Shown here in pieces: positions 33,828-42,595 of a DNA stretch of 64,000 bases. The stretch spans positions 1-64,000 of the forward strand of contig NZ_JAIVFT010000010.1 in the NCBI RefSeq assembly GCF_020829665.1, read 5' to 3'. Positions within the stretch are counted from its first letter, which is position 1, and each line of letters starts with the position of its first letter. The translations under genes were made by a program, and so were the position numbers. The notes beneath the pieces are model-generated. The model searched no databases. It was not told where the DNA came from and was given only the letters and a program-made list of their open reading frames with translations. The DNA comes from Nostoc sp. CHAB 5824 (GTDB taxonomy: Bacteria; Cyanobacteriota; Cyanobacteriia; Cyanobacteriales; Nostocaceae).

Positions 33828-35108
33828 TTACTTAATCACTACAGGGTCTGAAGCGCGGGCAAGGCTATCTCTTTTTGGTACTGGAATGTCGCGGGGAATC
33901 CAAAAATGTATCCGTTTATCGCAACCTTCACAGATGGCATAGTCATTCAATTCAATTACGCCCAACTTCGTCCACTCTTTTTCATCGAAGTTTTTGACGT
34001 TGATGGTGTAGACCAAGGTGTGGTTAGGATAGTTTTCTAGCCGCAATTCATCCCGGAAGTCTTCCGCATCGATTTTAGGTGTGCCTTCTGCGACTCTGAG
34101 CATAAACAGGTCTGGGGTAACGACCTTCCCTCCTGGTTCGACACCGAGGGTGGAGATGGGAAAAACCTGGCGAAACCCTGGTCTTTTATCTACCAGCCGG
34201 AAAATCACGCGGTTAACAAGTTTGGCTCCGATATCTGGACCAACGTCAGGAAAGTTGGTTAACTCAGTATCGGTAATATGCTTCGTCTTGATGCCTGTGA
34301 GATAATCGACAGTTACGAAATTACCGGGTTTTACCTTTTCGTCAGGATTGAGGGTAGGATAAACCTTACCAGCTAAACCTAAGGCACGGCGATCGCCCCG
34401 CTTAATTCCAGCACCAGCAACGGAAAGACGAGCGAATACTAAACCTTCTGAACCCTTGGTAAAATAGCCCGTATAAGGTGAATCCTCAGTGATTTTCCAA
34501 AGACCTGTATAGCAAACACCATTAGCGTGGATTAGCTTGTCATAATGGGGGCGGATATCTCGCCTGTCGAACAAATTCCGCGCTGCGTCATTAAACAATT
34601 GTACAAAGGTTGTCAGGCCCACACCTTGTTGGTAAGGCAATGGTTCACCATAGGGCCCACTAAAACCAACTTCTTTTACTTCTTTGTAAGTAGACCCGTC
34701 ATACTCGAAAACATCGTTGTCTGGGGTAGAAGGTTGAGGTTTGTTGAGCATAGTTAGTATCAACAATGGGATTTGGAATAAGCACAAAACTAAGTCGATA
34801 ATCCCGAAGGCAGGATAAATATTGGGATAAAGAAAGAAAAAGAAGAGAACTCCAGGCGGACGGGAAAGGGTTGCTAATACGGCGTTGGCAGTATAGCGGT
34901 AGGGGTCATTTGCTCCAGGAATGTAGAACAGTGACAGCAGAACCACTAGCAAACCAGCAAACGAAGTCCATACCGGGTCTTGGCTAGGTCTTTGGTGGAG
35001 TAATTCCAACAACCAATTCGGTGCAAAGATCGCCGGTAAGCCAATCGCCCAGTCTTGGATAACGCCTAGCCAGACGATGCGGCGAAACCAAACAGCATAT
35101 TTGTTCAT
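33828..35108 (-). CDS. Membrane protein with catalase-like soluble domain
   Basis: A 426-residue protein. Residues 1-120 hold three to four membrane segments (TSFAGLLVVLLSLFYIPGA, PPGVLFFFFLYPNIYPAFG, LCLFQIPLLILTML). The remainder looks like a catalase-related fold: HANGVCYTGLWKITEDSPYT, GLVFARLSVAGAGIKRGDRR, LGLAGKVYPTLN and a C-terminal YPNHTLVYTINV. Heme ligands of true catalases could not be placed. CEGCDKRIHFW near the end has two Cys. In the operon it lies 7 bp after a di-heme cytochrome and 10 bp before the GMC gene. It may handle peroxides at the membrane; the catalase relation is a moderate-confidence reading. Confidence 0.6.
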   Translation of the reverse strand: MNKYAVWFRRIVWLGVIQDWAIGLPAIFAPNWLLELLHQRPSQDPVWTSFAGLLVVLLSLFYIPGANDPYRYTANAVLATLSRPPGVLFFFFLYPNIYPAFGIIDLVLCLFQIPLLILTMLNKPQPSTPDNDVFEYDGSTYKEVKEVGFSGPYGEPLPYQQGVGLTTFVQLFNDAARNLFDRRDIRPHYDKLIHANGVCYTGLWKITEDSPYTGYFTKGSEGLVFARLSVAGAGIKRGDRRALGLAGKVYPTLNPDEKVKPGNFVTVDYLTGIKTKHITDTELTNFPDVGPDIGAKLVNRVIFRLVDKRPGFRQVFPISTLGVEPGGKVVTPDLFMLRVAEGTPKIDAEDFRDELRLENYPNHTLVYTINVKNFDEKEWTKLGVIELNDYAICEGCDKRIHFWIPRDIPVPKRDSLARASDPVVIK

Positions 35109-35115
35109 AACTTAG

Positions 35116-36552
35116 TTACAAAGTTTTAAGATATTCCACTAATGCTTGTTTATCTTTGGCAGGTAAATCAGTGCCATAGATATGTCCTTGGTTACTATTA
35201 CCAGGAACGCTAATATCGTATTTAAAACCTACACGTTGCGCTTCTTCTCCTTCGGAAATAAAGCCAACTTTCTTCTGGTCATAGACATCAAATCCTCGGT
35301 AAAAAGATTGAGGACGATTCTCTGGTTTTTCTAACAAGTCTTGTAGGGATGGCACTGAACCGTTATGGAGATAAGGCGCTCTTAACCAAAGACCATCAAG
35401 GGAGACAGATACATAACCATTAGTCTTCCGCAACTCATTGAAGTCCCAAGAATAACCATCACCAAATTTGTTGTAAGTATCTGCTGCTTGCTGCGTCCAC
35501 ATATCTAAACGGTGGCGGTCAGTTCCCACTTCTTCAACAGGAATCACCTTACCAGTCCTTTCACCGCCAAATGCATGACAAGATGCACAAGTACTGCTAA
35601 AAATCTCTTTTCCTTGTGTAGCTAGTTGCTCATCAACTGCAAACGGATATTTGGGAGGCGGTAGTTCCGAAATATAGTCTTCTACCCGTTGGAGATCCTC
35701 TACTGGTAGAGACTCTTTAGTTGCACCGTCACCAATAGCCCCAGTCTGCACCGTTTCTCGCAGCGAAGTTTCTAAACCATCCCAATGCAGGGCAAAGTTT
35801 TGGTGTTGCTTTTGATTCCACAAAGGCATCATATCTGAGTTACCAATGGTGTCATCTTTAGGCAACTTTAAGGTAGTGAACTTCACAGGGTTAAACGGGT
35901 CAATTCTACCTGGGCCCCAATTAGGACGAGAATCAGTCCAAGCAAAGTCTGCTTTTTGTTGCAGCAGCCCTTTCTTTGTTTGGGGAATAATTACAAAACG
36001 ATAAAGCAGGTTTTCCCACCAGGGAAACTCATGGCTATATTTAATTTCGTCAAGGATATAGTCAGGTTCAAATCTAGGATCGCTAGCAGCGTTACTGAGA
36101 AAGCGGATATAGCCTTGAGAATCAAATTTGTTGGCAGGCCCAGCTGCAATGATTGTTGGCTTATCTTTGATGTTTTCTCGATAAGTAGCATTATGACAAA
36201 CAGCACAAGTTATCCCAACTCTCGGAAACCCAATTGTTTTTTTAGAAAAACCGACTGGTAGCTCTTTACCTTCTTCCCATGTAATTCCTAAAGAAGTATA
36301 ACCGCCTGGGCCTGGTAGCTTATCGGGAAATATGCGCGGCAATACTAACCAAATCCAATACGGTACACCTTGCGCCTGTTCAGTACCAATAGAACCATAT
36401 TTAAAATGATCCTCCGGTAACTCATAAACTTCGCTAGGAACTTCGCGGAAAAGGTTGTACCATCCCACGTAACCTACAACCCCAAAAATCAGGACAATAA
36501 CTACAGCAATTGAGGTGATTATTTTCCCTAATTTTGACTTAAGTATTGCCAT
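35116..36552 (-). CDS. Membrane-anchored di-heme c-type cytochrome, RoxA/MauG-related (copy 1)
   Basis: A 478-residue protein. One N-terminal membrane segment is at residues 11-32. Heme-binding CAVCH is near residue 115 and CASCH near 322. HFKYGSIGTEQAQGVPYWIW, KLPGPGGYTSLGITWE and LWLRAPYLHNGSVPSLQDLL are shared with its neighbour and resemble rubber oxygenase RoxA and related di-heme enzymes. The heme domain should lie on the periplasmic or lumenal side. Activity could be dioxygenase-like or peroxidase-like. AAGGAG lies upstream of ATG 36552. It is 31 bp after copy 2 and 7 bp before the catalase-like gene, so cotranscribed. Confidence 0.85.
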   Translation of the reverse strand: MAILKSKLGKIITSIAVVIVLIFGVVGYVGWYNLFREVPSEVYELPEDHFKYGSIGTEQAQGVPYWIWLVLPRIFPDKLPGPGGYTSLGITWEEGKELPVGFSKKTIGFPRVGITCAVCHNATYRENIKDKPTIIAAGPANKFDSQGYIRFLSNAASDPRFEPDYILDEIKYSHEFPWWENLLYRFVIIPQTKKGLLQQKADFAWTDSRPNWGPGRIDPFNPVKFTTLKLPKDDTIGNSDMMPLWNQKQHQNFALHWDGLETSLRETVQTGAIGDGATKESLPVEDLQRVEDYISELPPPKYPFAVDEQLATQGKEIFSSTCASCHAFGGERTGKVIPVEEVGTDRHRLDMWTQQAADTYNKFGDGYSWDFNELRKTNGYVSVSLDGLWLRAPYLHNGSVPSLQDLLEKPENRPQSFYRGFDVYDQKKVGFISEGEEAQRVGFKYDISVPGNSNQGHIYGTDLPAKDKQALVEYLKTL

Positions 36553-36583
36553 AAACTTAGGTTTCTCCTTGCTAAAGTGTCCT

Positions 36584-38050
36584 TCAAAGTTTCTTCATGT
36601 ACTCAACAATTGCATCTTTCTCTGCTGGGGAAAGAGCAACGCCGTACAAGTGACCGCTATTGCTGTTACCCTCAAGTTTTGTATCAAACTTGAAGTACTG
36701 TTTACCATTTTCTTCGGCTACATCAGAGACAAAGCCAACTTTTTCTCTATCGATAACATCGTAGCCTCGATAAAATTCTTGTGGTCTGTTCTCTGGTTTT
36801 TCTAATAAATCCCGTAGGGTGGGGACTGAGCCATTATGCAAATAAGGGCCGCGTAACCAAACACCATCAAGGGGCATATTTGCATAGCCATTAGTCTTGC
36901 GGAAATTCTTAAAGCGCCACGGATAACCTGCATACAGGGTATTTTGGTTAGAGATGGTTTCATAAGTAAATGAATTTAGGCGATAGGGGTCTGTACCAAT
37001 TTCTTGAATTGGTACAACTTTGCCTGTATACGCACCACCAAAAGCGTGACAACTAGCGCAATTACTTTCAAAAAGTGGTTTTCCTGTGGTCGCTAAAGTT
37101 TCGTTAACTTCGTAGGGATACTTTGGTGGTGGTAGTTCCCAAAGCCAATCGGCAATTCGATCAATTCGAGGCAAATCAATGGTGGTGGGTGTGACTCCAG
37201 TCCCTAAAGCTGCACTCTTATTGCGTTCATCAACGGAGGTGTTATTACCATCCCAATGTAGCTGCAATCCCTCGCGGGGTTTTTGATTCCAAACTGAAGG
37301 AAAATCAGAAGTACCAATCAGTTCATCCTCACGCAATTTATCCATTGGAAAATGGAATTGAATTGCTTTATAAGGATTAAAAGTATCTACTCTTCCTGGG
37401 CCCCAATCTGGTTGTTCTTCAACAAACTTAAGTCGATATGCCTGATTAATTAGCGCATCTCTAGTTTGGGGAATTGCAATAAAGCGATAAAGTAATTTTT
37501 CAATGGGATTAAGACCACCACTGATTTTTTCAATTTCTGGCAACATCCGGTTAGCAGTAAACCGCTCATCCACACCAACTGCTGATAAGAATTTGATATA
37601 TCCCTGCAAATTAAGTACATTAGCAGGCATCGTAGTGATGACTTGATGTTGGCTATTAGGTGTATCTCGCAGCGTTCCTGTATGACATACAGCACAATTC
37701 AACCCAACTCGATCGATAAAGACTCTTCGTTGCGAAAAACCTACAGGCAAATCTTTATCAGGTTCTTTGATAAATCCCAGCGAAGTATAACCTTTCCCAG
37801 GTAATTTATCTGGGAATAGTTCTGGTAAAACTTTCCAAATCCAGTAAGGGATGCCATTGATGGGTTCGCTGCCGATTGAACCATATTTAAAATGGTTTTC
37901 AATGTCAGCATAATCCACTGGGGAGTTAGATAAAACAGGCCAAAGCAAAAAGACTGCTACTGCTACAACACCCACAATCACAACCAAAATTCGCTGGAAG
38001 ACTCCCTTAATTGAGGTCGGGAGTCGGGTAGGGTTTGTTTGTTCAGTCAT
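36584..38050 (-). CDS. Membrane-anchored di-heme c-type cytochrome, RoxA/MauG-related (copy 2)
   Basis: A 488-residue paralogue of the next gene in the operon. An N-terminal membrane segment (residues about 18-40, IVGVVAVAVFLLWPVL) precedes CAVCH near 120 and CASCH near 333. HFKYGSIGSEPINGIPYWIW, GKGYTSLGF and VWLRGPYLHNGSVPTLRDLL are conserved between the two copies. This suggests tandem duplication followed by divergence, perhaps to form a heterodimer. GGGAG lies seven bases before ATG 38050. The operon continues from the OYE gene 66 bp upstream. Confidence 0.85.
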   Translation of the reverse strand: MTEQTNPTRLPTSIKGVFQRILVVIVGVVAVAVFLLWPVLSNSPVDYADIENHFKYGSIGSEPINGIPYWIWKVLPELFPDKLPGKGYTSLGFIKEPDKDLPVGFSQRRVFIDRVGLNCAVCHTGTLRDTPNSQHQVITTMPANVLNLQGYIKFLSAVGVDERFTANRMLPEIEKISGGLNPIEKLLYRFIAIPQTRDALINQAYRLKFVEEQPDWGPGRVDTFNPYKAIQFHFPMDKLREDELIGTSDFPSVWNQKPREGLQLHWDGNNTSVDERNKSAALGTGVTPTTIDLPRIDRIADWLWELPPPKYPYEVNETLATTGKPLFESNCASCHAFGGAYTGKVVPIQEIGTDPYRLNSFTYETISNQNTLYAGYPWRFKNFRKTNGYANMPLDGVWLRGPYLHNGSVPTLRDLLEKPENRPQEFYRGYDVIDREKVGFVSDVAEENGKQYFKFDTKLEGNSNSGHLYGVALSPAEKDAIVEYMKKL

Positions 38051-38116
38051 GAAACACTCCCTATGTTGTTGAGATTATCTGTAAGCGAAATTGTCAATGT
38101 GATACCCATCGCTTTT

Positions 38117-39511
38117 CTATTTAGATAAATTTGCAAACTCAGTTTCATGGAAGACTGACATTACTTCTGCCATCATCTCTTCATAGCTATTGAAGCGATC
38201 CTGATCGTAACAACCCAAGGGATTTTCAATTACATTCAGTAGACATTTATTGCAATAGGTACAGGGTTTATCTGCAAGGTCTTTACCTTCTTTAAAAAAT
38301 TTAACTAAGTCATTGTTAGCAATTAAGGTACGAGCCATTGTGACGCCATCGCAATAATGTTCGTTAATTGCCTGACGAATATAAGAAGCTTGCTGTAAAC
38401 CACCAGTGCATAATACGGGGATATTAACGTGCTTTTTAATTTCTTTGGAATCCAACAAGTTTCTGCCTTGGTTCTCTATCAGTAATTGCTTGATTTTAGG
38501 ATCTTTTACGTCTTCACCATCAAATGGCTGAGGAGGCAATTGCTTTTTCACACGGTTCCATAAAAGATTGAAAATTGGATGCAAAAATGATTTGCGGAAT
38601 AAAATGTAATTGCGTGTGGTTTCGATGCCACTCGACAACATGGAGTCATAAGTTTTAGTAATGATATCAAAATTAAAATCACCAATGGGATTGAGTGGGT
38701 GAGGAAACAAGCTACCAGTTGACACATGCACGCCATCAGCCCCAGCCTCTTCTGCCCATTTACACACTTGGATAGATTCTTCTATGGTATTACCTGGTTT
38801 TTCCCAAAAGGTGACGGCGTTGTTATAGTCAACAGCACTAATTTTGAATTGCAGGTGAAAGTCGTTGCCTACTTCTTTGCGGATTGCTCTAATTACATCT
38901 AGCAAAAACCGTGCTCGATTCTCTAATGAACCACCATATTCATCTTGACGGTCGTTAATTCCAGAACTGAGAAATTGGTTAAAAAGATATCCATTAGCAC
39001 TGTGCAATTCTACTCCATCTAAACCTGCTTCACGGGCACGTCTAGCACCATCGGCAAAGTATTGGATTGTTTCTTTAATTTCTGCTAGTGTCATTGCTTG
39101 ACACAAAAAACCGTGGAATGGCTCAGTTTGGCTGGTGGAACTTAACGCTTTTTTTCCTAAGTTTTCGACACCAGCAATATCCTGCTGTCGCCCAGAATGA
39201 CTTAATTGCAAGATAAATTTACAGTCATATTCGTGAACTTTTTCCCCTACTTTTCGCCAAAAGGGAACAGTCTCATTGCTGTGAATAGTGGCGTAATTGG
39301 GCATAATTCTTCCCCGAATGGCGACTGGGACAAAGGAACTAATAATAGCCCCTACACCACCACGAGCAAACTTTTCTTCCCAGTTGATTCGGGCTTGGGT
39401 ACCTGAACCATCATAGTTATCCCACCTTCCAGAAATACTAGAGCGAAAGATCCGATTTTTGACTGTGAGATTACGGAATCTCAATGGTTCAAAGATAATA
39501 TCGTTTTCCAT
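38117..39511 (-). CDS. NADH:flavin oxidoreductase, Old Yellow Enzyme family, with Cys cluster
   Basis: A 464-residue protein. An FMN-binding TIM barrel is visible: IFEPLRFRNLTVKNRIFRSS, FILQLSHSGRQ, DGVELHSANGYLFNQFLS, YGGSLENRARFLLDV, CTGGLQ. Near residues 415-430 CTYCNKCLLNVIENPLGC gives four Cys (C-x2-C-x2-C-x10-C), like the Fe-S site region of 2,4-dienoyl-CoA reductase-type enzymes. The following NAD/FAD domain of those enzymes is missing, so electrons must come from a partner. It probably reduces activated C=C bonds. AGAGGA precedes ATG 39511. First gene of the leftward operon. Confidence 0.85.
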   Translation of the reverse strand: MENDIIFEPLRFRNLTVKNRIFRSSISGRWDNYDGSGTQARINWEEKFARGGVGAIISSFVPVAIRGRIMPNYATIHSNETVPFWRKVGEKVHEYDCKFILQLSHSGRQQDIAGVENLGKKALSSTSQTEPFHGFLCQAMTLAEIKETIQYFADGARRAREAGLDGVELHSANGYLFNQFLSSGINDRQDEYGGSLENRARFLLDVIRAIRKEVGNDFHLQFKISAVDYNNAVTFWEKPGNTIEESIQVCKWAEEAGADGVHVSTGSLFPHPLNPIGDFNFDIITKTYDSMLSSGIETTRNYILFRKSFLHPIFNLLWNRVKKQLPPQPFDGEDVKDPKIKQLLIENQGRNLLDSKEIKKHVNIPVLCTGGLQQASYIRQAINEHYCDGVTMARTLIANNDLVKFFKEGKDLADKPCTYCNKCLLNVIENPLGCYDQDRFNSYEEMMAEVMSVFHETEFANLSK

Positions 39512-40170
39512 GTGTTCCTCTGTCTTTTGTGTTATTTAGGCAATAAAATTAGGTGTCAGAATTGTTCGTAGCACTAATAGCCTCGCCAGAGAACTCTTAT
39601 TTCTAGTGTCTCTGGGAGGGCAAGTTATTTAGGTCTACAAATCTACAGTGCAGGTTTTCGGATTGATCGCTAAGTATTAAGTTTTTGTTACTTAGATTTG
39701 TCTACTAAGTTTCAGCATGGATGTTTATCCTTATTGGTTTTTACAGTTATATAAAGACTTTTGCAGTTTGTAAACCTACAGCGTCAACCAACAAATTCTT
39801 AAAAAAAGTGAAAACTTTCGCCTTTTATTTTCCCTCCTAAGGTTAAGGCAACCTTAAAATCAGTTTCTAACAATTTGTTACAACCTTAACCAAACACCTA
39901 AGGAATGGATATAACCATAGCAAATTGGTTATTGAACACTATTGTAAATTTACAATTTTTTAATTTTTTGTATAAAAGTTTATTGATGACGTTTTGCAAA
40001 CTTGTGTAGTAAGTTCATATATAACCAACCTCAGTAGGGTACATTTTAAATCATCAAAAATATCCCAAGGCTAAATCCGGAAAATGGGAAATCAGTGATG
40101 GAGCATTAGTGTACCTCTGCAAAGGTAAGGTGCAGTGGAGAAGGTTTAGGTGTTACAACCAAAGAGTTTT
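39512..40170. other. Divergent promoter region of the redox cluster
   Basis: About 660 bp of AT-rich DNA between the OYE gene (left) and the secreted di-heme cytochrome (right). No gene. It carries a promoter-like motif at 39949-39976. Confidence 0.5.
39949..39976 (+). promoter_or_regulatory. Candidate promoter of the secreted di-heme cytochrome
   Basis: TTTACA (39949-39954) and TATAAA (39971-39976) are separated by 16 bp in a T-rich stretch, about 195 bp before ATG 40171. AT-rich context makes chance matches likely. Confidence 0.3.
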
Positions 40171-42180
40171 ATGAAAAAGACAAGTCTAATTTTTAAGGGC
40201 TGTCTGCTCCTCCTATTCGTGACTATGTTTATAGTCTGCGGCTTTTATGGAACGCCTACAGCTCTAGCCGATGAGTATAGTAAGACACCTACGCTCATAA
40301 GTAGTAACTATTCAAATACTGATGTATCTGAATACCCTGATAACTGTGAGGGTATCGGTTATCTCCCAGAGTACACACAGGAGAATTTGACAGATGCCGA
40401 GAAACGGGGTCGTTGCACTTGGTACTTATGGACTGGTGGTAACTCCAAGTACTATCGCGATCTAGCCAAGCGAACACATGGCGGTGTTGACCTGCTAAAG
40501 CTGATTGACTCGCGTGTGCATGACGAGCGATTCCAACGTTATGGCGCAATTAACGATCCTGGATGTGAAAAAGCGACAGCGCCAGATGAATACGGTTTGT
40601 GGCTAGATAAGTGTAAAGACCCACTTTCAACCGGCGTTATTGGGTTGCGTAAGTTCCAAAATCCCAATTTCGACTCGGCAAAATGGAACCCTGTTGAATA
40701 TGCTAAAACCTCACAAGTTGAGCCTCCCTACGTGATTGGTCAGTCCTGTGCCATTTGTCACGTAGCATTAGATCCTCTTAACCCACCCAAAGACAAGGAA
40801 CATCCGAAATGGGAAAACCTCGTAGCGGCATTGGGTAATCAGTACATCAAGGAAAACAAATTATTTGCATCCAGCATCCGAGAAAATAGTTTTGTTAAGC
40901 AAGTACTTGACTCTCAAAGACCCGGTACATCTGATACTTCTCGGATTGGAAACGATCACATCAATAATCCGAATGCGATCAATGCTATTTTTAATTTAGG
41001 CGATCGCCCCAGATATCCAGAGGTGATGAACGATGGTTCAACTCAGGATGTTAATCATATTCTCAAAGATGGCGCGGACTCTACAGGAGTGGCAAATGCC
41101 TCACTACGCGTCTACGTCAACATTGGGATGTGTGGCGATTACTGGACAACTCTCCATGAGCCTTTATTAGGCAGAACTGGACAAAAACCTTTTGATATCG
41201 AAAAAGCAAGGAAGGAGTGCAAAGACTGGAGAGAGACAGAAGCACGCATGGCTGATGCAGAAGCATTCCTGAAAAGCATCAAGCCGATGCACCTGAAAGA
41301 TGCACCAGGTGGTGAAGAGTTCTTGACTAAAGATGAAGAAGTTCTCAAACGTGGCAAGCTTGTTTTTGCCAGCACTTGTGCTAGTTGCCATACCAGCAAA
41401 AAGCCACCTGCTGAGATTGCTGCTGACCCTGAACAAGCTCAAAAATGGTATGAAGAGTCTGTACTCAGTAGTAATTTTCTAGACCACAACTTCTTGTCTG
41501 ACGATCAGCGTTATCCAGTTACACTAATTGGTACTAATGCGGCGCGATCGCTGGGAACAAATGCTACCAAGGGGCATATTTGGGATCAGTTCTCGTCTAA
41601 AACCTACAAAGAACTGCCGTCACCAGGAACTCTGACTTTGTACAACCCCTTCAATGAGAAAAAGCCCATCGAATTTAAGATACCAGACGGCGGTTTGGGA
41701 TATTACCGCACACCTTCGCTAGTAAGTATTTGGGCAACAGCACCACTTCTGCACAACAACACTTTAGGGCTATACAACGAAGATCCTTCAGTGAAAGGAC
41801 GTGTGGAAGCTTATACAGATGCTATGGAAAAACTGCTGTGGCCTGAAAAGCGTGAGGGAATTATCAGCAGGACAACTAAAGATACCAAATTAGAGCTTCC
41901 CCCAGGTGATCCGAATCCGAGATTTAGAATTCCTATCCCTAAAGGTACGCCTGTGAATTTACTGGCAAGTATCAATATCAGAGAGGCGATTACATCTCTC
42001 AATCTCGGCAACCTTTTTCAGGACTTGAAACCCAAGGATGGAATTAAAGGTAAGTTGGCACGCATACTTTTAAGAGCTAACAAATCTCCTGACTTCGTTG
42101 AAGATGAGGGTCATTATTTTGGCTCAAATCTACCAGATGAAGATAAAAAAGCTCTAATTGAGTTTGTGAAAACTTTCTAA
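40171..42180 (+). CDS. Secreted di-heme cytochrome c, RoxA-like
   Basis: A 669-residue protein. An N-terminal signal peptide (KKTSLIFKGCLLLLFVTMF...) ends near ALADEYS, so export to the periplasm or lumen is likely. Heme sites are CAICH near residue 193 and CASCH near 403. GLGYYRTPSLVSIWATAPLLHNN matches the conserved region after the second heme in RoxA-type di-heme enzymes. The length agrees with RoxA (about 650-680). It diverges from the five-gene leftward operon and probably shares its pathway. Substrate unknown; a polyisoprenoid, carotenoid or lipid is possible. ATG 40171 gives the better signal peptide than a GTG at 40150. Confidence 0.8.
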   Translation: MKKTSLIFKGCLLLLFVTMFIVCGFYGTPTALADEYSKTPTLISSNYSNTDVSEYPDNCEGIGYLPEYTQENLTDAEKRGRCTWYLWTGGNSKYYRDLAKRTHGGVDLLKLIDSRVHDERFQRYGAINDPGCEKATAPDEYGLWLDKCKDPLSTGVIGLRKFQNPNFDSAKWNPVEYAKTSQVEPPYVIGQSCAICHVALDPLNPPKDKEHPKWENLVAALGNQYIKENKLFASSIRENSFVKQVLDSQRPGTSDTSRIGNDHINNPNAINAIFNLGDRPRYPEVMNDGSTQDVNHILKDGADSTGVANASLRVYVNIGMCGDYWTTLHEPLLGRTGQKPFDIEKARKECKDWRETEARMADAEAFLKSIKPMHLKDAPGGEEFLTKDEEVLKRGKLVFASTCASCHTSKKPPAEIAADPEQAQKWYEESVLSSNFLDHNFLSDDQRYPVTLIGTNAARSLGTNATKGHIWDQFSSKTYKELPSPGTLTLYNPFNEKKPIEFKIPDGGLGYYRTPSLVSIWATAPLLHNNTLGLYNEDPSVKGRVEAYTDAMEKLLWPEKREGIISRTTKDTKLELPPGDPNPRFRIPIPKGTPVNLLASINIREAITSLNLGNLFQDLKPKDGIKGKLARILLRANKSPDFVEDEGHYFGSNLPDEDKKALIEFVKTF

Positions 42181-42211
42181 TACCAATATGCCTGGGTTCA
42201 TGATATTTGGG

Positions 42212-42284
42212 CCCCGGAATATCCTCCCAACCCCCCGATAAATTGGGGGGCTTAATTCCTTCCTTTTTAAGGAGGGTTAGGGAG
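42212..42284. repeat. G/C-run hairpin repeats after the cytochrome gene
   Basis: CCCCCC-GATAAATT-GGGGGG is followed by CCTTCCTTTTTAAGGAGGG. Together with the flanking ATCCTCCC and GGGAGGAT they form nested stems. Similar elements are dispersed in cyanobacterial genomes; here they could stop transcription of the cytochrome gene. Confidence 0.6.
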
Positions 42285-42595
42285 GATCAAGCCTTATTCG
42301 TTCTAAGACAACTTGTCTGGATGCTGCACTCGTTTCCAGGTTGAACAAGAGGCAGAGGAGCAGTTCTTGCTGGGAGCAAGAAGGGGGCATAGTTCAGGCG
42401 GGGATTCGACACTTCGGCTCAGTAACCACGACGCCTGAACAAGAACCACGCTTGTTGAAGTGGGGGACTCAGACCCATGTTGCCCTCTTCATTCCACCGC
42501 AGGAGGATAGGGTCACCTCCCCCTTCCCCCTTCCCCCTGCCTCTTCGTTGAATTTGGGAACGAGCAAAAATATTAATTAAATAGCGAGGATATAT

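Noticed and set aside
42341..42580. 79-codon frame between the cytochrome and lipase-like genes
   Set aside because: Runs through repeat-like and C-rich DNA with no start signal; no recognisable protein.
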